In this document: positions 16,460 through 23,447 of the stretch, piece after piece
Layout: the number at the start of each line of letters is the position of its first letter
How positions within the stretch are numbered: position 1 is the first letter of the stretch
Source of the DNA: DASPFV01 sp035620975
GTDB taxonomy: Bacteria > Acidobacteriota > Vicinamibacteria > Vicinamibacterales > 2-12-FULL-66-21
NCBI GenBank assembly: GCA_035620975.1
Contig: DASPFV010000188.1
Span: 1-32,621, forward strand
Length of the DNA stretch: 32,621 nucleotides
Direction of reading: 5' to 3'
Notes under the pieces: model-generated
What the model saw: the letters and a program-made list of their open reading frames with translations, nothing else
What the model was told of the DNA's origin: nothing
Database searches by the model: none
Made by a program: the position numbers and the translations under genes

Positions 16460-16769
16460 CCGCCGAACGAAATCGTTCGGCGTCGAATCCCCGATCGTCG
16501 TTCAACGCGAAGCTCGCGGCGAGCCGACAGGCGTGGTCCGCGTGCGACGGCTCCGATTGCAGCCACACACCCACCTCTGGGCGTTCGCACCACGCGGTGA
16601 GTGCCCGGAACCGGATGAACCAGACCAGCGCCCGGTTGGTGTCGTCGACAAAGCGTCGACAGACGGCATCAAGCGAGACGGACCCACGCAAGTCCAGATC
16701 GCACGTAAACTCCGGCACGGTCAGCGCCGCGACGTCAGAGGGATGGGTTGGGAACGGGGTCCGTCGCAT
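16431..16769 (-). CDS. Hypothetical protein in small-protein operon
   Basis: This 112-residue protein starts at ATG 16769, just after the stop of the upstream small gene at 16782; GTG 16778 is an alternative. It reads FTCDLDLRGSVSLDAVCRRF, then TNRALVWFIRFRALTAWCER and HADHACRLAASFALNDDRGF, with regular helical spacing and three cysteines. The ORF ends at 16431, probably by frameshift into the following frame. It has no signal peptide. No family is recognised, but gene spacing places it in the same operon as the zinc-ribbon protein. Confidence 0.5.
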   Translation of the reverse strand: MRRTPFPTHPSDVAALTVPEFTCDLDLRGSVSLDAVCRRFVDDTNRALVWFIRFRALTAWCERPEVGVWLQSEPSHADHACRLAASFALNDDRGFDAERFRSAVDSVSMRRP

Positions 16770-16781
16770 GGGACACACCCG

Positions 16782-16985
16782 CTAGGGCGGATCGGGGGCT
16801 GACGTTGGGGGGTGAGCGGTGTCCCGAACGAGCGCCGTCAGGCGCTTCACCGCCTTGGCGCGAAGCGCCGCCGCATCCCGCGGGATGCCCGCCTCGCCGG
16901 CCTGTTCGACTCGCGGCACTCGGCGGTCCAATGCCGCAATCAGTCCCTCGAGCACAGACTCGAGTTCATTGGTGCTCACCGCCAT
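16782..16985 (-). CDS. 67-residue helical protein in small-protein operon
   Basis: This protein starts at ATG 16985 behind a clear GGAGG 6 bases upstream, inside the 3' end of the zinc-ribbon gene (10-base overlap). It reads AVSTNELESVLEGLIAALDR, then AAALRAKAVKRLTALVRD, two amphipathic helices, with a proline-rich tail. No family is recognised. The overlap and ribosome binding site make it a credible gene and a likely partner of its neighbours. Confidence 0.65.
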   Translation of the reverse strand: MAVSTNELESVLEGLIAALDRRVPRVEQAGEAGIPRDAAALRAKAVKRLTALVRDTAHPPTSAPDPP

Positions 16986-17182
16986 CGAGCGCCTCCGCTG
17001 GACGCGGCTCTTCGAGCGGCGTTCCAGATCTCGCCGCATCCGCTACACCGCCAATACGCGCTCTCGTCAGGGTTCCGCGCCGTCGTCGCGATCGCGGCCG
17101 ACTGACATGCTGGGCAGACGGTGGGAGTAGGCGCAGTCGCCTGTGAGCGAACGGTGCCATGACTGAAATTGGATGAATGCAT
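16976..17182 (-). CDS. 68-residue zinc-ribbon protein
   Basis: The protein starts at ATG 17182 with GGAGG 4 bases upstream. Two CxxC pairs, CPACQSAAIATT and YWRCSGCGEIWN, form a zinc ribbon of about 25 residues in its second half. Such ribbons bind nucleic acid or protein partners. The unstructured N-terminal third is serine- and threonine-rich. It overlaps the next small gene by 10 bases and follows the membrane protein gene by 28 bases, which fits one transcript. Confidence 0.75.
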   Translation of the reverse strand: MHSSNFSHGTVRSQATAPTPTVCPACQSAAIATTARNPDESAYWRCSGCGEIWNAARRAASSGGARWR

Positions 17183-17210
17183 AGGCCCTCCAGCGGCACA
17201 GACGACACGC

Positions 17211-17420
17211 TCAGCGTCCAAGGAGCGCGTACAGGACGACAGCGGCAACGACAAGCACTACGGGCGCGGCGATCGCCATCTTCCGCCGGACGGCGCGGTC
17301 GTGTGCGGCCCCCTTGGCCTGCCATGCCGCCCAGCGCTGGTCGAACGTCGTCGACTCGGTGACGGGTGGGAATGGCGGTGTGCCTGGTCGCGCTGCAACA
17401 GTGGGTACGGCGATGGCCAT
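17211..17420 (-). CDS. 69-residue C-terminally anchored membrane protein
   Basis: The protein starts at ATG 17420 with GAGGGG about 5 bases upstream. A proline-rich head is followed by a charged helix (FDQRWAAWQAKGAAHDRAVR) and one C-terminal membrane helix (MAIAAPVVLVVAAVVLYALL) with almost no tail. The layout is that of a tail-anchored protein with its helix in the cytoplasm. The RWAAWQAKGxxHD pattern is, from memory, seen in small Acidobacteria proteins. It is the first gene of a closely spaced cluster. Confidence 0.75.
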   Translation of the reverse strand: MAIAVPTVAARPGTPPFPPVTESTTFDQRWAAWQAKGAAHDRAVRRKMAIAAPVVLVVAAVVLYALLGR

Positions 17421-17545
17421 GTGCCCCTCACGCAGAAGGCTTTGGTGAGGGCTGGGCCAGGATGGCCGAGGGCTCAGAAAAGCAGGAGTCCCCATTCTAT
17501 CCGATCGAGCACCGTGTCGCTCGATTTCTGCAAAACGCTGTCGTT

Positions 17546-17668
17546 TCACTCCGGTTCAGGCGGCGGATCTGTCGTGAGCAGCCGATACACGTAGTCCGTG
17601 AGTTCGCGCAGCCGCATCCCACCGGGCATTCGGCACGCGCTGGGTGCCAGTTGTACGATAGACTGCAT
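17546..17668 (-). CDS. 40-residue micro-ORF upstream of small-protein operon
   Basis: ATG 17668 opens a 40-residue frame (MQSIVQLAPSACRMPGGMRL, then RELTDYVYRLLTTDPPPEPE), preceded by GCGGGAAAA. The second half reads like a short amphipathic helix with an acidic tail. It lies 126 bases upstream of the membrane-protein gene on the same strand. Support is modest: good composition, weak ribosome binding site, no known family. Confidence 0.35.
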   Translation of the reverse strand: MQSIVQLAPSACRMPGGMRLRELTDYVYRLLTTDPPPEPE

Positions 17669-17757
17669 TTTTCCCGCTAGACTGGTGCCACGCCACGTGT
17701 GACGTCGCCTCAGCCCCGAGTTCCCGGTAGCCGCGGCTATCGCGCAGGAGCATGACG

Positions 17758-17976
17758 ATGTCGAGCCCGTTTTCTTTCGAACATCTCGCAGACATTCGCG
17801 ATGGCGCCCGACGGATGGTGGAACGGACGCGCGCCCACGAAGGCGACCTCAACCAACCCGTCGAAACGCCCGAAGGGGTGGCGCGCCACTCCGCCGCGTT
17901 GGAGGTGGCACTCGCCCGGGCCGATACGAAGACGGAGGTTGCTGAGCCGTCTGTGTTCCGATCAGGCACGTCTTAG
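17758..17976 (+). CDS. 72-residue hypothetical protein
   Basis: The protein starts at ATG 17758, with GGAG about 7 bases upstream; ATG 17752 is too close. It reads SSPFSFEHLADIRDGARRMV, then ERTRAHEGDLNQPVE and ARHSAALEVALARADTKTEV. It is hydrophilic and probably helical, with no membrane segment. It is divergent from the small-protein operon and lies 107 bases upstream of the radical SAM gene. No family is recognised. Confidence 0.55.
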   Translation: MSSPFSFEHLADIRDGARRMVERTRAHEGDLNQPVETPEGVARHSAALEVALARADTKTEVAEPSVFRSGTS

Positions 17977-18083
17977 CGTCGAGCCTCTAGCGACGCACAC
18001 CCGGTGTGCTCGACTGTCGTGGCGTAGCGGGCAATAACAATGCAGGGCGCAATGAGGCGCGATGAACACAACACAACGGCACA

Positions 18084-19592
18084 ATGATCCATCTCGTTAA
18101 TCCGAGCCACCTGTCGTTCGGCGTTGGCGTCATCACGCCCCGGTGGCTCTTCGTGTTGGCGGGCGCGACACCGCCAGCGTATGGCCGGCCACAGATCGTC
18201 GACGAGACGCTGGAACCGTTCGACGTGGACGCCGTGCAAGCCGGCGACATCGTCGGCATCGGCATCCACACCGGCAACGCACTGCGCGGCTACGACATCG
18301 GGACGCTTGCGAACGCCCGTGGTGCCCATGTCGTGTTCGGGGGCATCCACGCCACATTGTTCCCGGATGAGGCTTATCAGCTCGGGGGCGCACACGCCGT
18401 CGTTCGCGGTGACGGAGATGTCATCTGGCCACTGGTGCTCGAACACGCGACACACGGCGCGCTGCAACGTATCTACGAAGGTGGCCGCGTCGACGCCGAA
18501 CGCTTCGTGCCCGCGCGGTGGGAGTTGCTGCCGGAGGACCGGTACATGTGGGGTTCCGTGCAGACGGTCCGCGGCTGCCCGAAGCATTGTTCGTTTTGCT
18601 CGGTGTGGCGAACCGACGGACAGAAGCCGCGGCAGCGGGCCGTCGACAAAGTCGTGGCCGAGATCATCGAATTGCGCCGGCGCGGCTTTCGGTTCGTGGC
18701 ACTGGCCGACGACAATTTCTACCCGGTGACACTCGCGGATCTCGCGATGGCTGAACGGCATCGAAACCCGGCGCGGCTGGAACAGCTCCGGGCATTGCGA
18801 GCCGAACGATTCGAGCTGATGGCACGACTCGCAGAACTGCCGTCCGACATGGTCTTTTTCACGCAGATCACGATGGAAGCGGCTGAAGACGAGGCGTTCC
18901 TGGACGCCATGCGCGACGCCAGGATCAAAGGCGCACTTGTCGGCGTCGAAGCCGTGACGCCCGAGGGCCTCAAGGACGTCTACAAGAACTTCAATGACGC
19001 GGGGGAGGCGCTGGTGCAGCGGCTGCGGAAATTCCGCGACCACGGGGTCCACGTCCTCGGTTCCTTTATCTTCGGGTTGCCGAGCGATCGTCCCGCGACC
19101 TTCGCGGCGACGGCGGATGTCGCCGAGCGCGCCGGTGTCGCGTTCGCGCAATTCGTGATGCTGACGCCCTATCCTGGAACCGTCGATTTCGAGGCGTGGG
19201 AGAAGCGCGTCGGCGTCGATGCCGCGCAGGTGGCCGGCATCCCGATCACACGGCACTGGCTGATTCCGCAGGCACAGCGCCCGAAGGTCTATGTGCCGCA
19301 TCCGGTCATGACGCCGGACGAGATCCGCGCGCGCACGCAGGCCGTCTGGGATCGGTTCTACAGTCTTCGGCGGATCTGGGTCCGCTCCAGGTGTACACCG
19401 ACGCTCCGCGCCCGCCTCGCGTTCGTCTTGATTTCGAAGCTCTATCGGCAGATGTACGCGAATACCGGCATCGCGACCGATAGCGCGCGAGTCAGTCGGG
19501 CCAACCGCTGGGCGCGCCTGATCGCCCGACCGTGCCGCCGTTTGTTCGCCGGACGCCCGCTTCCCGCACTCGGGACTGTATCCCATACCTGA
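18084..19592 (+). CDS. Radical SAM protein with B12-binding-like N-terminal domain
   Basis: This 502-residue protein has an N-terminal Rossmann-like region (about residues 50-130, VGIGIHTGNALRGYDIG and VVFGGIHATLFPDEA) like the cobalamin-binding part of class B radical SAM enzymes. The radical SAM core follows, with the iron-sulfur cluster motif CPKHCSFC near residue 170 (CxxxCxxC). Further core segments are ALADDNFYP, GALVGVEAVTPEGL and GVHVLGSFIFGLPSDRP. These enzymes use S-adenosylmethionine for methylation or rearrangement. The histidine of the usual DxHxxG cobalamin motif is not seen, so B12 binding is uncertain. The substrate is unknown; the nearest partners are tiny proteins. Confidence 0.9.
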   Translation: MIHLVNPSHLSFGVGVITPRWLFVLAGATPPAYGRPQIVDETLEPFDVDAVQAGDIVGIGIHTGNALRGYDIGTLANARGAHVVFGGIHATLFPDEAYQLGGAHAVVRGDGDVIWPLVLEHATHGALQRIYEGGRVDAERFVPARWELLPEDRYMWGSVQTVRGCPKHCSFCSVWRTDGQKPRQRAVDKVVAEIIELRRRGFRFVALADDNFYPVTLADLAMAERHRNPARLEQLRALRAERFELMARLAELPSDMVFFTQITMEAAEDEAFLDAMRDARIKGALVGVEAVTPEGLKDVYKNFNDAGEALVQRLRKFRDHGVHVLGSFIFGLPSDRPATFAATADVAERAGVAFAQFVMLTPYPGTVDFEAWEKRVGVDAAQVAGIPITRHWLIPQAQRPKVYVPHPVMTPDEIRARTQAVWDRFYSLRRIWVRSRCTPTLRARLAFVLISKLYRQMYANTGIATDSARVSRANRWARLIARPCRRLFAGRPLPALGTVSHT

Positions 19593-19605
19593 CAGGCGGC
19601 CCGCC

Positions 19606-19848
19606 ATGTACCTGCGTGAGAGCGACGCGAGATCGGACGGCGGTTGGTTCGGATGTGCCGAAGACGAAGCGCAGGAGCCGGGAGACGAAGGTGAACCGGA
19701 CATCAAGCGACCACCGGATAGCGATATTCCCGAGTTCGACAGCGACCATCCTGAAGCGCCGAACGCCCCGGGTGCGCCGCCCTTTACCGGAGAGGACGTC
19801 GAAGACGTCGGCCGCCCGCGCAAGCGCGACACGCCGCCCGTCATGTGA
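19606..19848 (+). CDS. Acidic, proline-rich hypothetical protein
   Basis: This 80-residue frame begins at ATG 19606, 13 bases after the radical SAM stop. It is strongly acidic and proline-rich (EDEAQEPGDEGEPDIKRPPD, then SDIPEFDSDHPEAPNAP) and looks disordered. Such bias in a GC-rich genome can come from chance frames, but the acidic composition with little arginine differs from the many shadow frames around it. It could be a substrate-like peptide or linker protein of the radical SAM enzyme; that is speculation. Confidence 0.5.
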   Translation: MYLRESDARSDGGWFGCAEDEAQEPGDEGEPDIKRPPDSDIPEFDSDHPEAPNAPGAPPFTGEDVEDVGRPRKRDTPPVM

Positions 19849-20075
19849 AGTGCTGACGGCCGCTCGCAGGCACTGAGAGTCAACGTCGACGACAAGCTGA
19901 CGGTGTGCCACGGCTCGAGCTCGCCATCGTCCCGGCGATTGACGCGACGGACCGGTTCTGATTACCGACTCTCTCGGGGTCCTGGGATTCGGCGTCGAGT
20001 TCGCCGGCGACTTGCCGGAAGTGGGACAGGTTGCGCGCGCGCGCGACCTGGACGGCAACGACGTGGAAGGCGACG

Positions 20076-20501
20076 ATGCATGTCGATGTGTTGAACAGCG
20101 TGGTGATCAACAGGCCGGTCGTCAACGTCTCTGGGTATGCCGCTGATCCCGATCGTGCGCCCCTGTGGTACGAGAACATCACGTCCGTCGAGTGGAGGAC
20201 ACCGCGCCCAGTGCAGGTGGGGTCGCAGATCGATTTTGTCGCGCAGTTCCTGGGACGGCGACTGGCATACACCTACGAGGTCATCGAGTTCGTTCCCGGC
20301 AACCGTCTGACGATGCGGACGCCGGGGCCACCGTTCCCCATGGAGACGACATATACGTGGGAGAACCAGGATGGCGCAACCCGGATGACGCTTCGGAACC
20401 GCGGCAACCCGAGCGGCTTCTCCGCGTGGCTGGCGCCTCTCCTGTCAGTCATGATCGGAAGGGCGAACAGGAAGGACGCTCAAGCACGCCCGACTCGATA
20501 A
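20076..20501 (+). CDS. SRPBCC-family (polyketide cyclase-like) protein, 3' end altered
   Basis: This 141-residue protein has the helix-grip SRPBCC fold: VVINRPVVNVSGYAADPDRA near the start, WYENITSVEWRTPRPVQVGS, then AYTYEVIEFVPGNRLTMRT and TYTWENQDGATRMTLRNRG. The start at ATG 20076 follows GGAAGG by 6 bases. Relatives end in a short C-terminal helix such as RANRKDLxxLKxxLE; here RANRKD is followed by AQARPTR and a stop, exactly where an istB relic begins in another frame. The last helix has been replaced or cut, so the protein may still fold but is shortened. Confidence 0.75.
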   Translation: MHVDVLNSVVINRPVVNVSGYAADPDRAPLWYENITSVEWRTPRPVQVGSQIDFVAQFLGRRLAYTYEVIEFVPGNRLTMRTPGPPFPMETTYTWENQDGATRMTLRNRGNPSGFSAWLAPLLSVMIGRANRKDAQARPTR

Positions 20502-20820
20502 CACCTACGACGTCGAGCCCCGTAAACTCGTCGCCGTCGATCTCCTCATCCTCGACGACTTTGCCAGTGACGTCCTCGACCCCGTCGAGAGCCGCGACCT
20601 CTACGACCTACTCCTCGAGCGCTATCGCACCGGGCGGTGATCGTCACGTCGAATCGCGGACCTGATGAAATGGCTCGCCACCTTTGCCGATCCCGTGCGG
20701 GCGCAGAGTGCCATCGACCGCTTCACGAGCAACGCCTACGATCTCGTCATCGAGGGTGAATCGTATCGACCACCGCGCAAACCGCGACTGGCCGAAGAGG
20801 GGAAGGAGCGCTCGCGATGA
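20479..20820 (+). pseudogene. istB: IS21-family IstB ATPase relic
   Basis: From 20479 the plus strand reads LKHARLDNTYDVEPRKLVAV and then DLLILDDFASDVLD, the Walker B part of the IstB helper ATPase of IS21 elements. The frame stops at 20640. The next frame reads VIVTSNRGPDE, and a third WLATFADPVRAQSAIDRFTS and YDLVIEGESYRPPRKP to 20820. The N-terminal half with Walker A is missing and at least two frameshifts are present. It joins directly to the 3' end of the SRPBCC gene. No istA or clear IS ends are visible. Confidence 0.85.
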
Positions 20821-21202
20821 CGCGGCCGTCAGGATACAGAAGTTCATCCAACTTTAGGGGTGAGCTCGTCCTCGCTCATAGCGCGCACATTGGGTCGATG
20901 CAACGTGGTAGAGGAAGCCGATTACGAACGGCGCGTTGTCGGCTGCGGGAAGTCGTTAAGCGGGGTGATGACGCCGCAGAGTCGCGAGGAGCTCGTGATC
21001 CATGATGGTGCCGACCGTAGACTGCGGCTCACCATACAGCATTGCACTGGGTTCCGCCCATGACCGCAGACCGAGATCACAACGAATTGGTGGCGTCCTG
21101 ACGATTCATTCGGCGATCACATTCTGCGCGCGCGACGGCAGGCCGCGAGCGGGCGAGCGGCGAACCGTGGGCTGAGCGACCGAGCGGCAGCAACTGTTTT
21201 CG
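20821..21202. other. Gene-free stretch downstream of istB relic
   Basis: I see no supported gene here. Short plus-strand frames exist but show no recognisable family or ribosome binding site. It probably contains decayed insertion-element or flanking sequence. Confidence 0.4.
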
Positions 21203-21658
21203 TTAGTCCGTCGATTCGTCGCCTGACGCCGACGTGTGCGGAAGCGGCACTGGGATGACGTTGAGGCCGTCGATGCCAGCGAAGTCGTTCGGATTGCAGG
21301 TAAACACAGGAAGACCGTTGGCGAGGGCGGTCGCAGCAATCATCGCGTCATACGCGCGGGCGTTCACCTTCCGGCCTGCACGACGTAGCGAGGCGGCCAC
21401 TCGACCAAACGCCCGTGCCGCCTGCGCGTCAAACGGCAACGGATCGAAGTCGGCCTCGGCCTGCTGAAGGTGCGCCTGACGCGCCGCACGCTCCGCGTCT
21501 GTCGACGCTACGAGTGGGCCCACGGAAAGCTCAGCAAGTGTCACGGCCGTAATGAGTGGCTCCTGTGGCAGGGAGCTCGTGTCCGTCATTCGCGACAGCA
21601 TGATGAGGGTGTTGGTGTCCAACACACCCCGGTGCTCCTGGACAACCGAATCGGTCAC
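21203..21658 (-). CDS. vapC: VapC-type PIN-domain toxin
   Basis: This 151-residue PIN-domain protein is the toxin, presumably a ribonuclease, of a type II toxin-antitoxin pair. Acidic residues expected in the active site are visible: the first aspartate in GVLDTNTLIML, the glutamate in TLAELSVG, and DAMIAATALANG followed by CNPNDF. Its start at 21658 overlaps the antitoxin stop (ATGA), so the two are translated together. No frameshift or missing catalytic residue is seen, so it should be active. Confidence 0.92.
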   Translation of the reverse strand: MTDSVVQEHRGVLDTNTLIMLSRMTDTSSLPQEPLITAVTLAELSVGPLVASTDAERAARQAHLQQAEADFDPLPFDAQAARAFGRVAASLRRAGRKVNARAYDAMIAATALANGLPVFTCNPNDFAGIDGLNVIPVPLPHTSASGDESTD

Positions 21659-21891
21659 AGCGACCCGTCCAGAACGTGGTCAAGGTCCGCTCGGAGTTTT
21701 GCGGGATCGACGACCGGCAATCGTCGCCAGTGCTCAACGAGCACCGCGGCTGGAAGGGGACGACGTGCTAACGGGCGGAGTTCGGCGATCGGTTGGCCGT
21801 CACGGGTCACCGTGAGCGCCTCACCTCTAGCTACGCGATCGAGGACGTCACCCCCACGGTTCCGAAGTTCCCTGACAGTAATCTCGCTCAT
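21655..21891 (-). CDS. Phd/YefM-family antitoxin
   Basis: This 78-residue protein has the Phd/YefM DNA-binding fold: SEITVRELRNRGGDVLDRVA, then RGEALTVTRDGQPIAELRPL. Its C-terminal tail (WRRLPVVDPAKLRADLDHVL) should bind and block the toxin. The start at ATG 21891 has no ribosome binding site and lies 10 bases from a palindromic operator, so the message may be leaderless or nearly so. Antitoxins of this type repress their own operon. Confidence 0.9.
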   Translation of the reverse strand: MSEITVRELRNRGGDVLDRVARGEALTVTRDGQPIAELRPLARRPLPAAVLVEHWRRLPVVDPAKLRADLDHVLDGSL

Positions 21892-21901
21892 TGCGGGATT
21901 G

Positions 21902-21917
21902 TCTCACCGGTGAGACT
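21902..21917. promoter_or_regulatory. Palindromic operator of the toxin-antitoxin operon
   Basis: GTCTCACCGGTGAGAC is a perfect 16-base palindrome 10 bases upstream of the antitoxin start. Its position and symmetry fit an operator bound by the Phd/YefM antitoxin for autorepression. Confidence 0.7.
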
Positions 21918-21959
21918 CGGAAACAAGCCGGCGCCGTATCGCGCGGGCGTCAAGATCCC

Positions 21960-22136
21960 GGCGCCAAGGTAATTCGATTCTATTCAATAACTTACGAAGT
22001 CCGTTCGCCAGCGGGCAATACTGATTGCGGATAAAATCCTATTGATCAATGGTTTAGCCATGCGAGAGTACCGCAGGAACTCACTGTAGAAGGCATGAAG
22101 ACTATAAGTAGTTAAAAATAAACAACTTGAAGCTTG
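21960..22136. other. AT-rich stretch between toxin-antitoxin pair and tRNA relics
   Basis: This segment is much richer in A and T than the rest of the window (for example around 21969-22055 and 22100-22130) and has no supported gene. A 79-residue minus-strand frame crosses it but resembles nothing known. Composition suggests foreign DNA. It may also hold the promoter of the antitoxin-toxin operon on the minus strand. Confidence 0.5.
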
Positions 22137-22159
22137 CGGAGAGAGGGGATTCGCCCACG
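22137..22159 (-). repeat. Degenerate tRNA-Ser 3'-end copy
   Basis: On the minus strand this reads GTGGGCGAATCCCCTCTCTCC, a degraded copy of the T-arm and acceptor strand found complete at 22245-22275. The seven bases of the acceptor strand are identical in both. It lacks an intact T-loop, so it cannot belong to a functional tRNA. Confidence 0.5.
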
Positions 22160-22198
22160 TTCGCGCCTTCGGCGCTACGGCGGATCTCATCTCAGCGA

Positions 22199-22248
22199 GC
22201 CATCCACCATAGCTCGCCGGCAATCATTCGCGAGCGGCGGTGGATGGC
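22199..22248. repeat. Strong imperfect hairpin next to tRNA relic
   Basis: Outer arms GCCATCCACC (22199-22208) and GGTGGATGGC (22239-22248) are exactly complementary. After a symmetric 3-base internal loop, inner arms GCTCGC (22212-22217) and GCGAGC (22230-22235) pair as well, leaving a 12-base loop. One outer arm includes the CCA end of the tRNA relic. It could be a folded recombination site or a transcription stop. Confidence 0.75.
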
Positions 22249-22275
22249 GGAGAGAGTGGGATTCGAACCCACCGT
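22245..22275 (-). pseudogene. tRNA-Ser 3'-end fragment (possible attachment site)
   Basis: The minus strand carries a perfect T-arm (GTGGG, loop TTCGAAT, CCCAC at 22256-22272), then the acceptor strand TCTCTCC, discriminator G and an encoded CCA at 22245-22247. This is the end of a class II tRNA, best fitting tRNA-Ser (GGAGAGA acceptor). Upstream of the T-arm no anticodon or D arm can be found before the esterase stop codon at 22288. Such 3'-end fragments are left where islands or phages integrate into tRNA genes. Confidence 0.7.
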
Positions 22276-22287
22276 AGAGACCGAGCG

Positions 22288-23241
22288 TCAGTCTTTGAAG
22301 AGGCGCTGTGCGAAGTGGTAGAAGTTGCTGCTCATGACGGCCGTGTCGTGGGCGTTGCCGTCCAGCCGCCAGATGTGCGGCACGTCCTTTTCCGCAAGGA
22401 ACGTGTGCAGGCCCTGACTGACCCGCAGCAACGGGTCCCGGTTGCCAGCACCCAGCCAGAACAGCTTCAATTGCTTCGGCGCGGCCGGGTCGGGAATCAG
22501 TTCGGCCACCGGCTTCGTATTCGGCGCTGCGGCCACCGCAGTGATCCAGGCGAACGAGTCGAGGTGAGAGAGCCCGATGTTCAAGGCCTGGCCGGCTCCC
22601 ATCGACATGCCGCCAATGGCGCGCTGGGCGCGATCCTTGAACACGGAATACTGGGACTCCACGAACGGGATGATCTCTTTCAGTAGGTCGTTCTCGTAGG
22701 CGGTCCCGTAGGACGCCTGGGTGCGGTCACCCTGCTTTTCGTCTCCCGGCGTCGCGGTCGCATTCCCGCTCGGAAAGACGATGATCATCGGCCGCATTTT
22801 CCCGTCCGCCTGCAGGTTGTCGGCGATGATCGGCACGCGCGCCCGTTGCGTCCATTCGGTGCTGGTATTGCCCAGGCCGTGTTGCAGATAGAGCACCGGA
22901 TACGTGCGGTCGACGGAATAGCCGGGCGGCGTGTATACACGCAGGAGGCGGCGGATTCCGAGCGTCTTGGAGTCGTACTCCACAACCTTCAGCTCTCCGC
23001 GTGCGATGCCTTCGCGCGCGACGTTGAAACCGTCGGGCGGCACCGGGTAGGCAGTCATGCCTTCTTCCGGGGCCTGAGGCGCGACCGGAGCCAAGGGGCT
23101 GGCGGCGGGGGCGCCCTGCCTGGCACCGGCAGCCGGCGCAGTCGACGTCGAGGTCGTGGCCTGCGCATGCAGGCCAACCGCAGACATGAGCAGCATCGCT
23201 GGTAGGGCGAGACACTGCTGAAGGGGCAGCAGATGAGACAT
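22288..23241 (-). CDS. Secreted esterase, PF00756-type alpha/beta hydrolase
   Basis: This 317-residue protein starts at ATG 23241 with GGAGG about 7 bases upstream; a longer frame reaching 23409 adds no sensible sequence. It has a signal peptide (LALPAMLLMSAVGLHAQ) and then a low-complexity alanine/proline linker to about residue 60. The catalytic domain shows the esterase-D-type entry RRLLRVYTPPGYSVDRTYPV, LYLQHGLGNTSTEW, the nucleophile serine in GGMSMGAGQAL and a late histidine in GNAHD. It resembles ferulic-acid or acetylxylan esterases that remove acyl groups from plant polysaccharides. It probably acts in the periplasm. Confidence 0.9.
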   Translation of the reverse strand: MSHLLPLQQCLALPAMLLMSAVGLHAQATTSTSTAPAAGARQGAPAASPLAPVAPQAPEEGMTAYPVPPDGFNVAREGIARGELKVVEYDSKTLGIRRLLRVYTPPGYSVDRTYPVLYLQHGLGNTSTEWTQRARVPIIADNLQADGKMRPMIIVFPSGNATATPGDEKQGDRTQASYGTAYENDLLKEIIPFVESQYSVFKDRAQRAIGGMSMGAGQALNIGLSHLDSFAWITAVAAAPNTKPVAELIPDPAAPKQLKLFWLGAGNRDPLLRVSQGLHTFLAEKDVPHIWRLDGNAHDTAVMSSNFYHFAQRLFKD

Positions 23242-23447
23242 CCTGAGACCTCCGGCGAGATGCCTGGCAGCGCGTCGGTAAACGGGTCCTCGCTCACTTG
23301 CGGTGCCGACGTGTCCGCGCCAGTTGTACTCCATTTGACTGGCGGTGTCGCAAGACGCCGCCTGGATCCCATCGAGCGCGACAGAACGCGGTGCGTCATC
23401 GCGAGACATTCATCAGGTGGCGACCATCTGACGTACGATACGTCGGC

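Noticed and set aside
17973..19895. 640-residue minus-strand open frame opposite the radical SAM gene
   Set aside because: It is antisense to a protein with a clear CxxxCxxC core and shows no domain of its own; open antisense frames are common in GC-rich DNA.
19492..20058. 188-residue minus-strand frame
   Set aside because: It has mixed composition without domains, and it overlaps the radical SAM 3' end and the acidic ORF.
21984..22223. 79-residue minus-strand frame in the AT-rich stretch
   Set aside because: No ribosome binding site, family or biased composition; it crosses the degenerate tRNA copy.
22127..22321. Plus-strand frame containing the string AERVGFEPTV
   Set aside because: This string is a known artefact of translating the antisense of a tRNA 3' end; it confirms the tRNA relic and is not a gene.
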